From Natronomonas salina (GTDB lineage: Archaea; Halobacteriota; Halobacteria; Halobacteriales; Haloarculaceae), in assembly GCF_013391105.1 (NCBI RefSeq), contig NZ_CP058335.1, positions 2,356,001-2,420,000 on the forward strand: a DNA stretch of 64,000 nt, written 5' to 3'. A program made the position numbers and the translations under genes. Within the stretch, counting starts at the first letter, position 1; each line of letters begins with the position of its first letter. The notes under the pieces are model-generated. The model ran no database searches, was not told the DNA's origin, and saw nothing but the letters and a program-made list of their open reading frames with translations. Positions 1 through 8,307 of the stretch are shown here, one piece after another.

Positions 1-1211
1 TCGACCGGGACGACCCCGGCGGCCTTCCCGGGGCGCTCGGTCTTGATCTGGGTCCCGGTCGCCAGGAAGTCGTCGATGAGGTGCATCGTCGCGGGGTGGA
101 CGCCCGCGGTCGCGAAGCCGTGGTTCCGGGAGCGGCCGTACCGGAGGCGGAAGCCGCCGTCTTCGGAGGGGTGGCCGAACACCGGCCGCCCGGCGATGAG
201 GTCACGGAGGAACTTCGTGGCGGGCTCCGGTCGCGGCGGGCCATCGGGTTCGGCGTTACCGTCGCCGTCGCCCGACTCCGGCGCCTCCACTTCGTCGTCC
301 TGGGCGTCGGCTTCGTCGCCGGCGTCGTCGTCCTCACCCTCCGCGTCGTCGCCGTTCTCCTTCTTCTTGTACGTCCCGTCGATGAGGTCCTGGAGCCACG
401 GCCAGTCGACCTCGTCGAGCTGGGAGGTGTACCGCTGGATCTTCGGGGCCTTCTGGGCGATCCCCTCCCCGAGGACGAGGCACATCCCGCCGCGGGCGTT
501 GTTGGTGTCGACGCGCTCGAGGTCGCGGAAGCCCGAGACCTCCTCGTCGCCCGTCGCCTCGCCGTCGAGCATGATGGGCATGTTCCGGGCGATGAACTTC
601 GTCTCGGCGTCCTTCGGCGCGTACTGCAGGCCCGTCTCGTTGTCGTACAGGCCCAGCTCCTCGGCGTAGCGCTCCACCTCGTCGTCCCGCGGGCGGTACT
701 CGTCGATACCGATGAGCGTTCGGGTGTAGTCGGCGACGAGGACGGACAGCGCCTGGGCGGTCCCGCCGGCCGAGCGGATCGGCCCGGCGTAGTAGATGTT
801 GATGAACTCGGAGCCGTCGTCGTTCTCCAGCAGTTCGACGCGGTCGATGCCCTCGATCGGCGCCGCGACGACGCCCTCGGTCAGCAGCGCGACCGCGGTG
901 CGGACGGCGCCCTCGACCTTCCCGGCGCGGGTGTCGTAGTCGCCGACCCGCCCTTCGGCGAAGTCCTCCGCGAGTTCGAGGGCGGCCTCCTCCCGGGAGA
1001 GGTCGGGGTCGTCCTCCATCTCGCGGACGCGCTCGGCGACGCCGTCGATGCCGAGGATGTTCTCGACGCGGTCGGCCATGTCCTTCGCGATGGGGATCTC
1101 GACGTCCTCGGTGGGGTCGCCGCCGCGCTCGCGGGCCTCGCTGGCGACGGCCATCGCCTCGTCGAGCCCGGATTCCAGCCGCTCGAAGTAGGCCTCGTCG
1201 TCGGGGCGCAT
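1..1211 (-). CDS. polD2: DNA polymerase D large subunit DP2, N-terminal part (cut by window edge)
   Basis: This is the catalytic subunit of the archaeal replicative family D DNA polymerase. Translated from the ATG at 1211, the frame stays open to the window edge (about 403 residues). It carries the DP2 signature [18 protein letters not shown] near residue 170 and the motif DDFLATGTQ near the edge. An acidic Asp/Glu linker lies around residues 285-330, an insert typical of halophiles. The gene begins immediately after the stop of the PPC-domain gene on the same strand, so the two are probably co-transcribed. The catalytic part lies outside the window, so inteins (common in this family) cannot be assessed. 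Confidence 0.95.
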   Translation of the reverse strand, partial: MRPDDEAYFERLESGLDEAMAVASEARERGGDPTEDVEIPIAKDMADRVENILGIDGVAERVREMEDDPDLSREEAALELAEDFAEGRVGDYDTRAGKVEGAVRTAVALLTEGVVAAPIEGIDRVELLENDDGSEFINIYYAGPIRSAGGTAQALSVLVADYTRTLIGIDEYRPRDDEVERYAEELGLYDNETGLQYAPKDAETKFIARNMPIMLDGEATGDEEVSGFRDLERVDTNNARGGMCLVLGEGIAQKAPKIQRYTSQLDEVDWPWLQDLIDGTYKKKENGDDAEGEDDDAGDEADAQDDEVEAPESGDGDGNAEPDGPPRPEPATKFLRDLIAGRPVFGHPSEDGGFRLRYGRSRNHGFATAGVHPATMHLIDDFLATGTQIKTERPGKAAGVVPV

Positions 1212-1634
1212 CTACAGCGGCCAGAGGTCGAGGTCGGTCACGCCGTCGTGCTCGCGCGCCAGCGTCGCGTCGAACTCCCGGACGTACAGTTCGCCGGCGA
1301 AGGTGGTCGCCGAGTCGAGGTGGCCGCCGACCATCGAGCCGTCCTCGCGGGAGAGCGTGACGTGGGTGTGGGCGAACCGCTCGCCCTCGAGATGCGAGAC
1401 GTTCCCCAGCGCCGTCGTCACCTCGAAGGGTTCGTCGAACTCGACGGGGTAGTACTCCTGTTCGTCCTGGTCGTAGAAGTAGACGGTCGCGTCCTGCACC
1501 GCGCCGAGGCCGAGGAAGAAGGCGGCGTCGATGCCCTCCTCGTCGGCGAAGGCCTCGATCTGGCCGCGCCAGTCGCGACCGTGCTCCAGTCGGGCGACGT
1601 ACTCGCGGTCACCCTCGACGCGCTGGTAATCCAT
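1212..1634 (-). CDS. PPC/DUF296 domain DNA-binding protein
   Basis: A 140-residue protein consisting almost entirely of a PPC (DUF296) domain, the fold found in plant AT-hook proteins and in prokaryotic stand-alone proteins of poorly known function. Visible hallmarks are the GRDW stretch near the N-terminus, FFLGLGAVQDA near residue 45, and HTHVTLS followed by GGHL, a His-rich putative metal or ligand site. I chose the ATG at 1634 because family members begin close to this point; an ATG at 1658 and a TTG at 1661 are also in frame. The stop abuts the polD2 start with no gap, implying one operon. The function is not established. Confidence 0.85.
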   Translation of the reverse strand: MDYQRVEGDREYVARLEHGRDWRGQIEAFADEEGIDAAFFLGLGAVQDATVYFYDQDEQEYYPVEFDEPFEVTTALGNVSHLEGERFAHTHVTLSREDGSMVGGHLDSATTFAGELYVREFDATLAREHDGVTDLDLWPL

Positions 1635-1755
1635 GTACGGACCGTCTACGGCAGCCATCAAAAAGTTGTGCTCTTCCTGCCTCGCTGACCCGACCGCGGG
1701 GGTCGGGTCGCGCGGTCGCTACGCGGCTACGTCGGGTCCCCACCCGGCCGCCCGG

Positions 1756-1923
1756 TCAGCGCCAGTCGTCGACGTCGACCGTGACGTCAGTGGACACCGA
1801 GAGATAAGCCTCCTCGCTGCAGAGCTCCGCGATGATGAGCCGCTCGCCGTCGGAGCCGCTGTCGATGGACGCCATGACCTCGCACTCGGAAACCGTGACC
1901 GGGGTGGCCGTCTCCTGTGCCAT
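1756..1923 (-). CDS. Small acidic haloarchaeal protein (DUF7556-like)
   Basis: A 55-residue acidic protein starting MAQETATPVT. It has two cysteines (in SECEV and AELCSEE) and ends in a VDVDDW motif. The ATG at 1923 is supported by a TATA-like run around 1947-1954 read on this strand, which would place transcription start near the ATG. I recall a haloarchaea-only family of this length (DUF7556), but the family number is from memory. No function can be assigned. It stands alone between the PPC gene and polD1; the 215 bp upstream (1924-2138) holds no further gene that I can support. Confidence 0.65.
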   Translation of the reverse strand: MAQETATPVTVSECEVMASIDSGSDGERLIIAELCSEEAYLSVSTDVTVDVDDWR

Positions 1924-2138
1924 GCATGTGCATAGTTCACAGGGAGTACATAAGGGTAACGATGTGACACGGTACCATACTGCGATTCGAAACACTGATA
2001 CGGTGGGGTTTAACCGTCCGTCAGGGGTCAGAATACGACTGTTCCGCGCGAAACTCGGCAAATACCGGGCGAGCGGGAACCGAATCCGTCGACGCGGGCT
2101 TGCTCTGGACGACCCGGACGAGGAAGCGCCCGAGTAAC

Positions 2139-3827
2139 TTAGCTGAACTTGTGGACCGTCATCTCCAGGGTGTCGAGGTCCACGACGGGCGCGAAGCCGG
2201 CGTCGGGGTCGATGTTGACGCTCTTCTGGAAGTCGGTCTGGGCCTGCCAGCAGCCGGAGTTGACGGCCATCACCTTGCGGTACTTCCCCCAGCCGAGCTT
2301 GTGGACGTGGCCAGTGTGGAAGATGTCCGGGACCTCGTCCATGACGAGGTAGTCCTTCTCCTCGGGGGCGACCCGCGTGTGGCCACCGAACTGCGGGGCG
2401 ACGTGGCGCTTCTTCAGCAGCTGGTACATCGCCTTGTGGGGGTGGTCGTAGCTGGCGATATCTTCGGGCATCTCGGCGATGACCTCGTCCAGCGAGACCC
2501 CGTGGTACATCAGCACGGAGACGCCCTCGAGGTCGACCATCGCGGGGTTGCTGACGATGCGGGCGTCGTGGGCGGTCATGATCTCGCGGATCTCCTCGTC
2601 GAAGCCGGGCTGGGGTTCGGCCAGCCGGACGGCGTCGTGGTTGCCCGGGATCATGACGATCTCCATGTCGCCGGGGACCTCCTTGAGGTGCTCCGAGAAC
2701 TGCTCGTACTGGTCGAAGATGTCGACGATGTCGAGTTCCTCGTCCTGGTCGGGGTAGATGCCGACGCCCTCGACCATGTCGCCGGCGATGAGGAGGTACT
2801 CGATGTTCTCGGCCGCCTCGGTGTGGAGCCAGGAGGTGAACCGCTGCCAGGCGTCGACCATGAACTCCTGGCTGCCGACGTGGACGTCGCTGATGAGCGC
2901 GGCCTGGACGTGGCGGTCGGCAGTGGAGGGCTCGTAGGTCCGCGGGACGTCCGGGAAGTGGAGGTCGTCGACGAACAGGATGCCGCCGTCGTCTGAGAGC
3001 GTCCCGTCGACGGCGATCACCTCGTCGAAGAGGATCTCGTCGACGAGGTCGGCGATGTCCTTGTCCTTCATCACGAGGCAGGGGAAGACGCCGGTGGTGT
3101 CCTCCAGTTCGATGATCCAGTGGCCGGAGGCCGTCGAGCGGACGTCCGAGACCATCCCGACCATCCCGGCGTCGCCGCCGCCCGGACTCGCCTCCAGGGC
3201 GGAGGCGTTCCGGTGGTTCACGCGGCCCTTGAGCTTCCGGGAGAGCCGCTGGTAGCGGTCCCGGAACGTCGTGACGAAGTCCTCGTACTCGCCGGTCCCG
3301 GTCGACCGACCAGTCATGTCGTTGCCGATCTCGACGGACCGCAGTGACGGGTCGGTGTCGCGGCCCCCGGCCCCCGCCCGGGACCCCTCCGTTTCGACTG
3401 GAGATGCCGAGACGTTCTCCTTCGCATCGACGCCCCCCTCTCCAGTCGAAACGGAGGGGTCTTGCACGGCCGGTGAGTCGGCGACAGCGGCGGTCTCTGC
3501 CGCAGCTTCGTCTGGGACGTCACCTTTCGCAGACGCCGATTCAATCCCACCTGCGTCGGGATCGGCTCCGGCGTCTGCACTGGCGGTTCCGGTATCGCCG
3601 CCGTCCTCGGAGATCGGGTCCCGTCGGGCGCGCGGCGACCCGTCGAGGACCTCGCGGACGTCGTCGGCGGTGAGCTTCAGCGCGTCGTCCGGCGTCGCCT
3701 CGACGGCCAGGACGAGCGCCTGAGCGGGGTCGGCCGCCGCGGCGAGCAGCGTGATGGCCTCCCGGTCGGCGGCGTAGCCGTGGCTGGCGAGTTCGCGAGC
3801 GAGCCGCGCCGGCTCCTCGAGTGGCAC
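2139..3827 (-). CDS. polD1: DNA polymerase D small subunit DP1 (exonuclease subunit)
   Basis: This is the proofreading subunit of PolD, 562 residues. A short helical N-terminal region is followed by a low-complexity acidic linker (about 70-180), an OB-fold (about 195-290) and a calcineurin-like phosphoesterase domain (about 305-560). The metallo-phosphatase motifs are intact: SDVHVG, GDMVEGVG, PGNHD, YHGVS and TGHVHKLG. The start is a GTG at 3827, with a TATA-like CCTATTTGG about 27 bp upstream, which fits a leaderless transcript. The linker contains the inverted origin-box-like sequences described at 3382-3461. The gene is divergent from sec11 and about 2 kb from polD2. Confidence 0.95.
   Translation of the reverse strand: MPLEEPARLARELASHGYAADREAITLLAAAADPAQALVLAVEATPDDALKLTADDVREVLDGSPRARRDPISEDGGDTGTASADAGADPDAGGIESASAKGDVPDEAAAETAAVADSPAVQDPSVSTGEGGVDAKENVSASPVETEGSRAGAGGRDTDPSLRSVEIGNDMTGRSTGTGEYEDFVTTFRDRYQRLSRKLKGRVNHRNASALEASPGGGDAGMVGMVSDVRSTASGHWIIELEDTTGVFPCLVMKDKDIADLVDEILFDEVIAVDGTLSDDGGILFVDDLHFPDVPRTYEPSTADRHVQAALISDVHVGSQEFMVDAWQRFTSWLHTEAAENIEYLLIAGDMVEGVGIYPDQDEELDIVDIFDQYEQFSEHLKEVPGDMEIVMIPGNHDAVRLAEPQPGFDEEIREIMTAHDARIVSNPAMVDLEGVSVLMYHGVSLDEVIAEMPEDIASYDHPHKAMYQLLKKRHVAPQFGGHTRVAPEEKDYLVMDEVPDIFHTGHVHKLGWGKYRKVMAVNSGCWQAQTDFQKSVNIDPDAGFAPVVDLDTLEMTVHKFS
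3382..3461. repeat. Perfect 23-bp inverted repeat resembling paired origin recognition boxes
   Basis: The arms at 3382-3404 and 3439-3461 are exact reverse complements, with 34 bp between them. Each arm contains TCCA, then GAAAC, then a GGGG run three bases later, the general layout of haloarchaeal Orc1/Cdc6 binding boxes. The repeat lies inside polD1, where it encodes part of the poorly conserved linker. The spacer is G+C rich, so there is no obvious unwinding element, and no orc1/cdc6 gene is in the window. It could be a dispersed origin-box-like element or a protein-binding palindrome. Confidence 0.6.
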
Positions 3828-3905
3828 ACCGGGAGGTAGCCGTCGGCGGCCAAATAGGTAGCGGACCCAGAACGTTCAAACCACCCGCGGCGCTACCACG
3901 TGGCA

Positions 3906-4913
3906 ATGAGCGACCCAGAGGACGGCGCCGGACGCGACGGCCCGTCCGACGACGCCGCGGACGACGACCCTTTCCACTATCCGGTCGCCGACCCGTCCGA
4001 AAATGAGCCTGCGACCACCGCTGATTCGACCGACGACGAACCCGCGACCGACGACGAACCAGTAGCCGACGACCCGTCCAGAGAGCCCGTCAGGCGCGCA
4101 GAGAACGGCTTCACCGGCGAACCCCCGGGGCGTGACCGCCCCGCCGAGTCCGAACAGCGTGGCGGGCTGACGGGCTTCCTGACGGCGGACAGCGGCGCCG
4201 CAGTGTACCTCCGGGACGTCTTCACGAGCGTGGCCGCCGTGCTCCTCGTCGGCGCCCTCCTCTTCGGCGTCAGCGGTATCTGGCCGCCGATGGTCGCCGT
4301 CGAGTCCGGGAGCATGGAGCCGAACATGAACGTCGGCGACCTCGTCTTCGTCGTCGACAACGAGCGGTTCGTCCCCGACGACGCCGTCGCCCACGAGGGC
4401 GAGACGACGGGCGTGGTCCCGGCGGACGTGGCGGCGGAGGTCAACCACAAGGAGTTCGGCGAGCACGGCGACGTCATCGTCTTCATGCCGGACGGCAGCG
4501 AGCGGCAGACGCCGGTCATCCACCGGGCGATGCTGTTCGTCGAGGAGGGCGAGAACTGGTACGACCGCGCCGACCAGGGCGCCGTCGGGTCCGCCGACGA
4601 CTGCGACGAGCTCGATTACTGCCCGGCGCCCCACGCCGGCTTCATCACCAAGGGCGACAACGAGCAGTCGAACTCCAACTACGACCAGGTGAGCGGGCTC
4701 TCCGGGCCGGTCCACCCCGACTGGGTCGTCGGCACCGCCGAGGTGAAGATCCCCTACCTCGGCTACGTCCGGCTGATGTTCTCCAACCAGATGGTCGCCC
4801 CGATGGATTCGGGGCCGGTGACGCAGCCGACCGCCGCGGCGGCTGGACCGGGAGAAACGACCGCCGGAGCCGCGGCGGCACCCGGCGCGCGGAACGTCCG
4901 CCCGGTCGCCTGA
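3906..4913 (+). CDS. sec11: Signal peptidase I (archaeal Sec11 type)
   Basis: A membrane-bound protease that removes signal peptides from Sec substrates; 335 residues. A long acidic cytoplasmic extension (about 1-95) precedes one transmembrane helix (about 105-125). The catalytic box SGSMEPNM follows, with Ser136; VIHRAM carries His206, which replaces the bacterial Lys, and KGDN carries Asp251. A weaker hydrophobic stretch occurs near LGYVRLMFSN. The ATG at 3906 is preferred over the GTG at 3900 because a TATA-like element near 3873-3880 places transcription start at about 3903. It is divergent from polD1. From memory, polD1 and sec11 neighbour orc1 in Haloferax volcanii, but orc1 is absent here. 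Confidence 0.93.
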   Translation: MSDPEDGAGRDGPSDDAADDDPFHYPVADPSENEPATTADSTDDEPATDDEPVADDPSREPVRRAENGFTGEPPGRDRPAESEQRGGLTGFLTADSGAAVYLRDVFTSVAAVLLVGALLFGVSGIWPPMVAVESGSMEPNMNVGDLVFVVDNERFVPDDAVAHEGETTGVVPADVAAEVNHKEFGEHGDVIVFMPDGSERQTPVIHRAMLFVEEGENWYDRADQGAVGSADDCDELDYCPAPHAGFITKGDNEQSNSNYDQVSGLSGPVHPDWVVGTAEVKIPYLGYVRLMFSNQMVAPMDSGPVTQPTAAAAGPGETTAGAAAAPGARNVRPVA

Positions 4914-4937
4914 CCGGACCGACGTTTAAGATCCCTT

Positions 4938-6536
4938 CTAGTTCTGCGCCTGTTCGATCCAGTCGGCGGCGCGGGACTCGCCGACCTGTGCGGCCTCGGC
5001 GACGGTCTCGGGGTCGGCGTCCGCGAGGTCCGCAAGCGACGCGATGCCGCCCTCGCGGAGGCGGTCGGCGTAGGTCGGGCCGACGCCGTCGAGTTCCTCG
5101 AGGTCGGAGCCCTCGGTCTCGGCGGGGTCGACGTCCTCCTCGACCATCTCCTCGCTGGCCTCCTCGGCGACGGCCTCCTCGATGGCCTCAGCCTCGTCCT
5201 CGACGTCGGGTTCCTGCTCGTCGCCCTCGTCGACGACGTCGTCGACGATCTCCTCGTCGACGTTCATCTCGCCGGGTTCGGCCGGCTCCTCCTGGATGTC
5301 GGCCTCGCCGCGCTCCTCGATCTCCTCGTCGGAGACGTCGTCGGCGACGGCCTCGTCGTCGATCTCGACGTCGATCTCCTCGATGCCGATCTGGTCTGTG
5401 GCCGTCTCGACGGCCTCCTCGACCTCCGCTAGGTGTTCGGGGTCGTCGGTGGACTTCTCGATGTACCACTCCGCCACGCGCGGCCAGACGTCCCGGTGGC
5501 TGGAGCCGGAGACGGCCAGTCCGATGTGGCCGGTCGGGTACTCGATGGTTTCGACGTCGTCGCTGCCGACCACGTCGTTGAACGGCTTGCTGGAGTCGGC
5601 GGGGATGAGGTGGTCGTACTCGCCCATGATCTGCAGGATGGGCACCTCGATGGAGGTGACGTCGATGTGCTCGCCCCCGACGTACAGCTCGTTGTTGTGG
5701 AGCTTGTTCTGCTGGTAGATGTCCTCGAGGAACTGGACGTAGGTGTCGCCGGCGAGGTCGATGCCCTCGTCGAGCCACCGCTCCATCCGGGCGAAGTTCT
5801 CCACGAAGTCGTCGTTCTCCAGGTTGTCGTAGAGGCGGACGTACTTCGAGACGTAGTTGGCGATGGGGTCCATCAGCGCGAACCCGACGTCGAGCATCTC
5901 CGCCGGCATGTTGCCGTAGGCGTCGACGACGTCCTCGGGGTCGTAGTACTCGTCGTCGCCCCACTCCTCGAGGACGCCGCCGGTGTTGTCGAAGCACAGC
6001 CCCGCGGCCATCAGCCCGAGCGTCCGGACTTTCTCCTGGTGGAGGGCGGTGTACATGGCGGTCATCGTCCCGCCCATGCAGTACCCCAGGATGTTGATGC
6101 TGTCCTGGCCGGAGCGCTCCCGGACCACGTCGACGCAGTTGTCGATGTAGCGGTTGACGTAGTCGTCGAGCTTGAGGTGCTTGTCGAGCGTCGAGGGCTC
6201 GTTCCAGTCGATGAGGTAGACGTCGTGGCCGGCCTCGAGCAGCCGACGGACCACGGACCGGTCGGGCTGGAGGTCGAGGATGAACGGCTTGTTGATGAGG
6301 GCGTAGACGATGAGGATCGGCACCTCGTGTTGCTCCTCGGTCATCGACTCGTAGTGGAGCAACTCCAGCTTGTTCTCCGTGTAGACGACCTCGCTGGGGG
6401 TCTGCCCGACGTCGACCTCCTCGATCTTCTCGGCCTGCTCGCTGGCGACGGTGTTCTTCTGGGCGGCGTCGACCGTCGCGTCGAGCATCTCCCGCTGCAT
6501 GTTCACCGCGAAGGAGAAGGGGTTGTTCGCGCTCAT
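4938..6536 (-). CDS. phaC: Class III polyhydroxyalkanoate synthase subunit PhaC with C-terminal HhH-like extension
   Basis: Polymerises (R)-3-hydroxyacyl-CoA into PHA on granules; 532 residues. The alpha/beta-hydrolase core (about 1-370) has the lipase-like box GYCMGG with nucleophile Cys153, Asp308 in GEYDHL and His337 in GHIGL. A very acidic disordered stretch (about 375-475) and a compact C-terminal segment (about 480-532) follow. That segment contains [12 protein letters not shown], which reads as a helix-hairpin-helix. Haloarchaeal PhaC proteins are known to have extended C-termini. The start lies 1 bp after the phaE stop, so phaE-phaC is an operon. Confidence 0.95.
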   Translation of the reverse strand: MSANNPFSFAVNMQREMLDATVDAAQKNTVASEQAEKIEEVDVGQTPSEVVYTENKLELLHYESMTEEQHEVPILIVYALINKPFILDLQPDRSVVRRLLEAGHDVYLIDWNEPSTLDKHLKLDDYVNRYIDNCVDVVRERSGQDSINILGYCMGGTMTAMYTALHQEKVRTLGLMAAGLCFDNTGGVLEEWGDDEYYDPEDVVDAYGNMPAEMLDVGFALMDPIANYVSKYVRLYDNLENDDFVENFARMERWLDEGIDLAGDTYVQFLEDIYQQNKLHNNELYVGGEHIDVTSIEVPILQIMGEYDHLIPADSSKPFNDVVGSDDVETIEYPTGHIGLAVSGSSHRDVWPRVAEWYIEKSTDDPEHLAEVEEAVETATDQIGIEEIDVEIDDEAVADDVSDEEIEERGEADIQEEPAEPGEMNVDEEIVDDVVDEGDEQEPDVEDEAEAIEEAVAEEASEEMVEEDVDPAETEGSDLEELDGVGPTYADRLREGGIASLADLADADPETVAEAAQVGESRAADWIEQAQN

Positions 6537-6537
6537 G

Positions 6538-7095
6538 TCAGTCCAGGGCCTCGAGGACCTGGTCGAGCTTCTCCTCGACGCGGTGCTGGCGGCGCTCGAG
6601 TTCGATCAGGCGCTCGCCGATCTCCTCGACGTTCGACTGCGTGGGCATGCCGAGCTGCTGGAGGGTGTCCTCGCTCATCTCGTCGACCTGCTCGCGCATC
6701 TCCATCATCGCGTTGACCAGCTGGCCGTTGGCGGCGGCGAAGGCGGCGGTGCCCATGACCTCCTTGAACGCCTCGTTGGCGCTCTGCAGCCAGATGTCGC
6801 GGAACTCGGTGGCGGCGACGTCCTCGCCCTCGGCGGCGGCGACCGACCGCTCGAACATCTGGTCGGCGGCGTCCATCCAGACCTCGTAGGCGTCGTTGTA
6901 CCCCTCGACGCTCTCGGCGAACTCCTCGTCGTCGGGGATGGACTGCTCCATCGCGTCGGCCCACGATTCCATGAAGGCCGCGCTGGCCTCCATGTTCTGC
7001 TCCATCGACTGGGCCATCGCCTCGTTCATGTCCTCCGCGAGCTCGTTCCACTGCTCCATCATCTCCTCGTTGGCGTTGCTCATTGTAGCGTTCAC
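6538..7095 (-). CDS. phaE: Class III PHA synthase subunit PhaE
   Basis: A 185-residue partner subunit required for activity of class III PhaC. The protein is helical and Met/Glu-rich, with no enzymatic motif. A conserved core includes FRDIWLQS and the C-terminal coiled coil (about 150-183, [15 protein letters not shown]), as in other haloarchaeal PhaE proteins, which are much shorter than bacterial PhaE. A TATA-like CTTTTACCG lies about 25 bp upstream (7118-7128), consistent with a leaderless start at 7095. It is first in the phaE-phaC operon. Confidence 0.93.
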   Translation of the reverse strand: MNATMSNANEEMMEQWNELAEDMNEAMAQSMEQNMEASAAFMESWADAMEQSIPDDEEFAESVEGYNDAYEVWMDAADQMFERSVAAAEGEDVAATEFRDIWLQSANEAFKEVMGTAAFAAANGQLVNAMMEMREQVDEMSEDTLQQLGMPTQSNVEEIGERLIELERRQHRVEEKLDQVLEALD

Positions 7096-7214
7096 GTGGG
7101 TGTATCCAAGGCCGCCGGCGGTAAAAGCCGGTCGCTTGGAACTCCAAACGGTAAGTAAGTTAAAACGGCGCCTCGAGGTCCGAAACCCGGGGATGACGGG
7201 GGATCGACGGTGTG

Positions 7215-7547
7215 TCAGTCGTCGTCGCGGTTGCGTTTGACTGGCTTGACGACCGTCTGGACGATGTCGCCCTCCTCGATGTCGAGGGCCTCCCGCTCGG
7301 CGTCGGGGATGGAGATGCGTCCGCCGCTCTGGACGCGGGTCTTGAACGTCGCCAGCTGGCTCATCGTCTCGATCTGTTCGGACATGTCGCCGAGGTCCGG
7401 CGTCTCGGAGGCCGGTGAGTTACCCATCAGGAGCTGCTGGAGCGCCTCCTGCTGTCGCTTCGTCGCCTGCTCGGAGGTCTCCTGGACGGTCTTCAGGAGG
7501 TTCGGTGGCCACATTATCCCGTCGGCGCTGTCGTCCTCGTCGGTCAT
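7215..7547 (-). CDS. phaR: PhaR-like AbrB-family regulator of PHA synthesis
   Basis: A 110-residue protein. The N-terminal half is a Gln/Glu-rich amphipathic helix of phasin-like character (about 15-45). The C-terminal half (about 68-105) is a SpoVT/AbrB swapped-hairpin DNA-binding domain with GGRISIPDAEREAL and EEGDIV. In Haloferax mediterranei a protein of this type (PhaR) represses PHA genes and binds granules; assigning that role here is inference from domain and location. It sits upstream of phaEC on the same strand and is divergent from the MaoC gene. A palindrome upstream of its TATA box (7595-7609) is a candidate autoregulatory operator. Confidence 0.8.
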   Translation of the reverse strand: MTDEDDSADGIMWPPNLLKTVQETSEQATKRQQEALQQLLMGNSPASETPDLGDMSEQIETMSQLATFKTRVQSGGRISIPDAEREALDIEEGDIVQTVVKPVKRNRDDD

Positions 7548-7576
7548 CTGGTATCCCCCGGTAGCGCCTCCGAACA

Positions 7577-7609
7577 GATAAATATTCCGAGTTGTACCAT
7601 TCGATGGTA
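7577..7609 (-). promoter_or_regulatory. phaR promoter with palindromic operator candidate
   Basis: A strong TATA box (minus strand AATATTTAT, 7577-7587) lies about 30 bp before the phaR ATG. Just upstream is the perfect palindrome TACCAT-TCG-ATGGTA (7595-7609). The AbrB-type regulator encoded next door is the obvious candidate ligand, but this is inferred only from position and symmetry. Confidence 0.55.
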
Positions 7610-7686
7610 ACGCCTGGTGTTATGTGGCACTCACTCCCTGAGTAGGCACCACCCTTTAGTAGTGTAGGCACGTAATGTGAGGTGAA

Positions 7687-8307
7687 ATGGGCTACAACTC
7701 GTATCCGATGCTGTTCGATACGTGGTCGGAGACTTCCTCACGTATGTTCAACAGCATCATGGAGGCCAACCGGGCGGCCTTCTCGGCGTTCGGCGTCCCC
7801 GACGCCGACTCCGGGACGAAGACCGCCGGGAGCGAGGCCTCCCGCCTGGAGGACCGCCTGGAACCCGCCGAGGACCTTCCGGAGTGGACCACCGAGGTCG
7901 ACGCCGAGGCGGAACTCACCGTGGGCGATACGGTTCGGTTCAGCAAGTCGCTCTCGGAGGCGGACGTCGAGCGCTTCGCGGCCGCCTCGGGCGACACCAA
8001 CCCGATCCACCTCGACGACGACTGGGCGGAGGAGACCCGGTTCAACGGCCGCATCGTCCACGGGGTGCTCGCGGCCGGCCTCATCAGCGCCGCCCTCGCC
8101 CGGCTGCCGGGCGGCATCGTCTACCTCTCACAGGACCTGGAGTTCCGCGCGCCCGTCCGCCTCGGCGACCGCATCACCGCGGAGGTCGAGGTCGTCGAGG
8201 ACCTCGGCGGCGACCGCTACCGGCTCCGCACCACCGTCGAGAAGGACGACGAACTCGTCATCGACGGCGAGGCCGTCGTCCTCATCGACGACGTCCCCGA
8301 GAACTAG
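7687..8307 (+). CDS. phaJ: MaoC-like (R)-specific enoyl-CoA hydratase with phasin-like N-terminus (PhaJ)
   Basis: Hydrates trans-2-enoyl-CoA to (R)-3-hydroxyacyl-CoA, the PhaC substrate; 206 residues. The hotdog domain (about 80-200) carries the hydratase-2 motif with Asp in GDTNPIHLD and His in GRIVHG. The first 70 residues are an extra, partly helical segment not needed for the hotdog fold and could tether the enzyme to granules. A TATA-like CCCTTTAGTAG at 7651-7661 supports a leaderless start at 7687. It is divergent from phaR and its 3' end overlaps the next minus-strand gene by 4 bp. Confidence 0.88.
   Translation: MGYNSYPMLFDTWSETSSRMFNSIMEANRAAFSAFGVPDADSGTKTAGSEASRLEDRLEPAEDLPEWTTEVDAEAELTVGDTVRFSKSLSEADVERFAAASGDTNPIHLDDDWAEETRFNGRIVHGVLAAGLISAALARLPGGIVYLSQDLEFRAPVRLGDRITAEVEVVEDLGGDRYRLRTTVEKDDELVIDGEAVVLIDDVPEN

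Noticed and set aside
3382-3461. Transcription terminator
   Set aside because: The inverted repeat lies in the middle of the intact polD1 coding sequence, so a terminator would truncate an essential mRNA.
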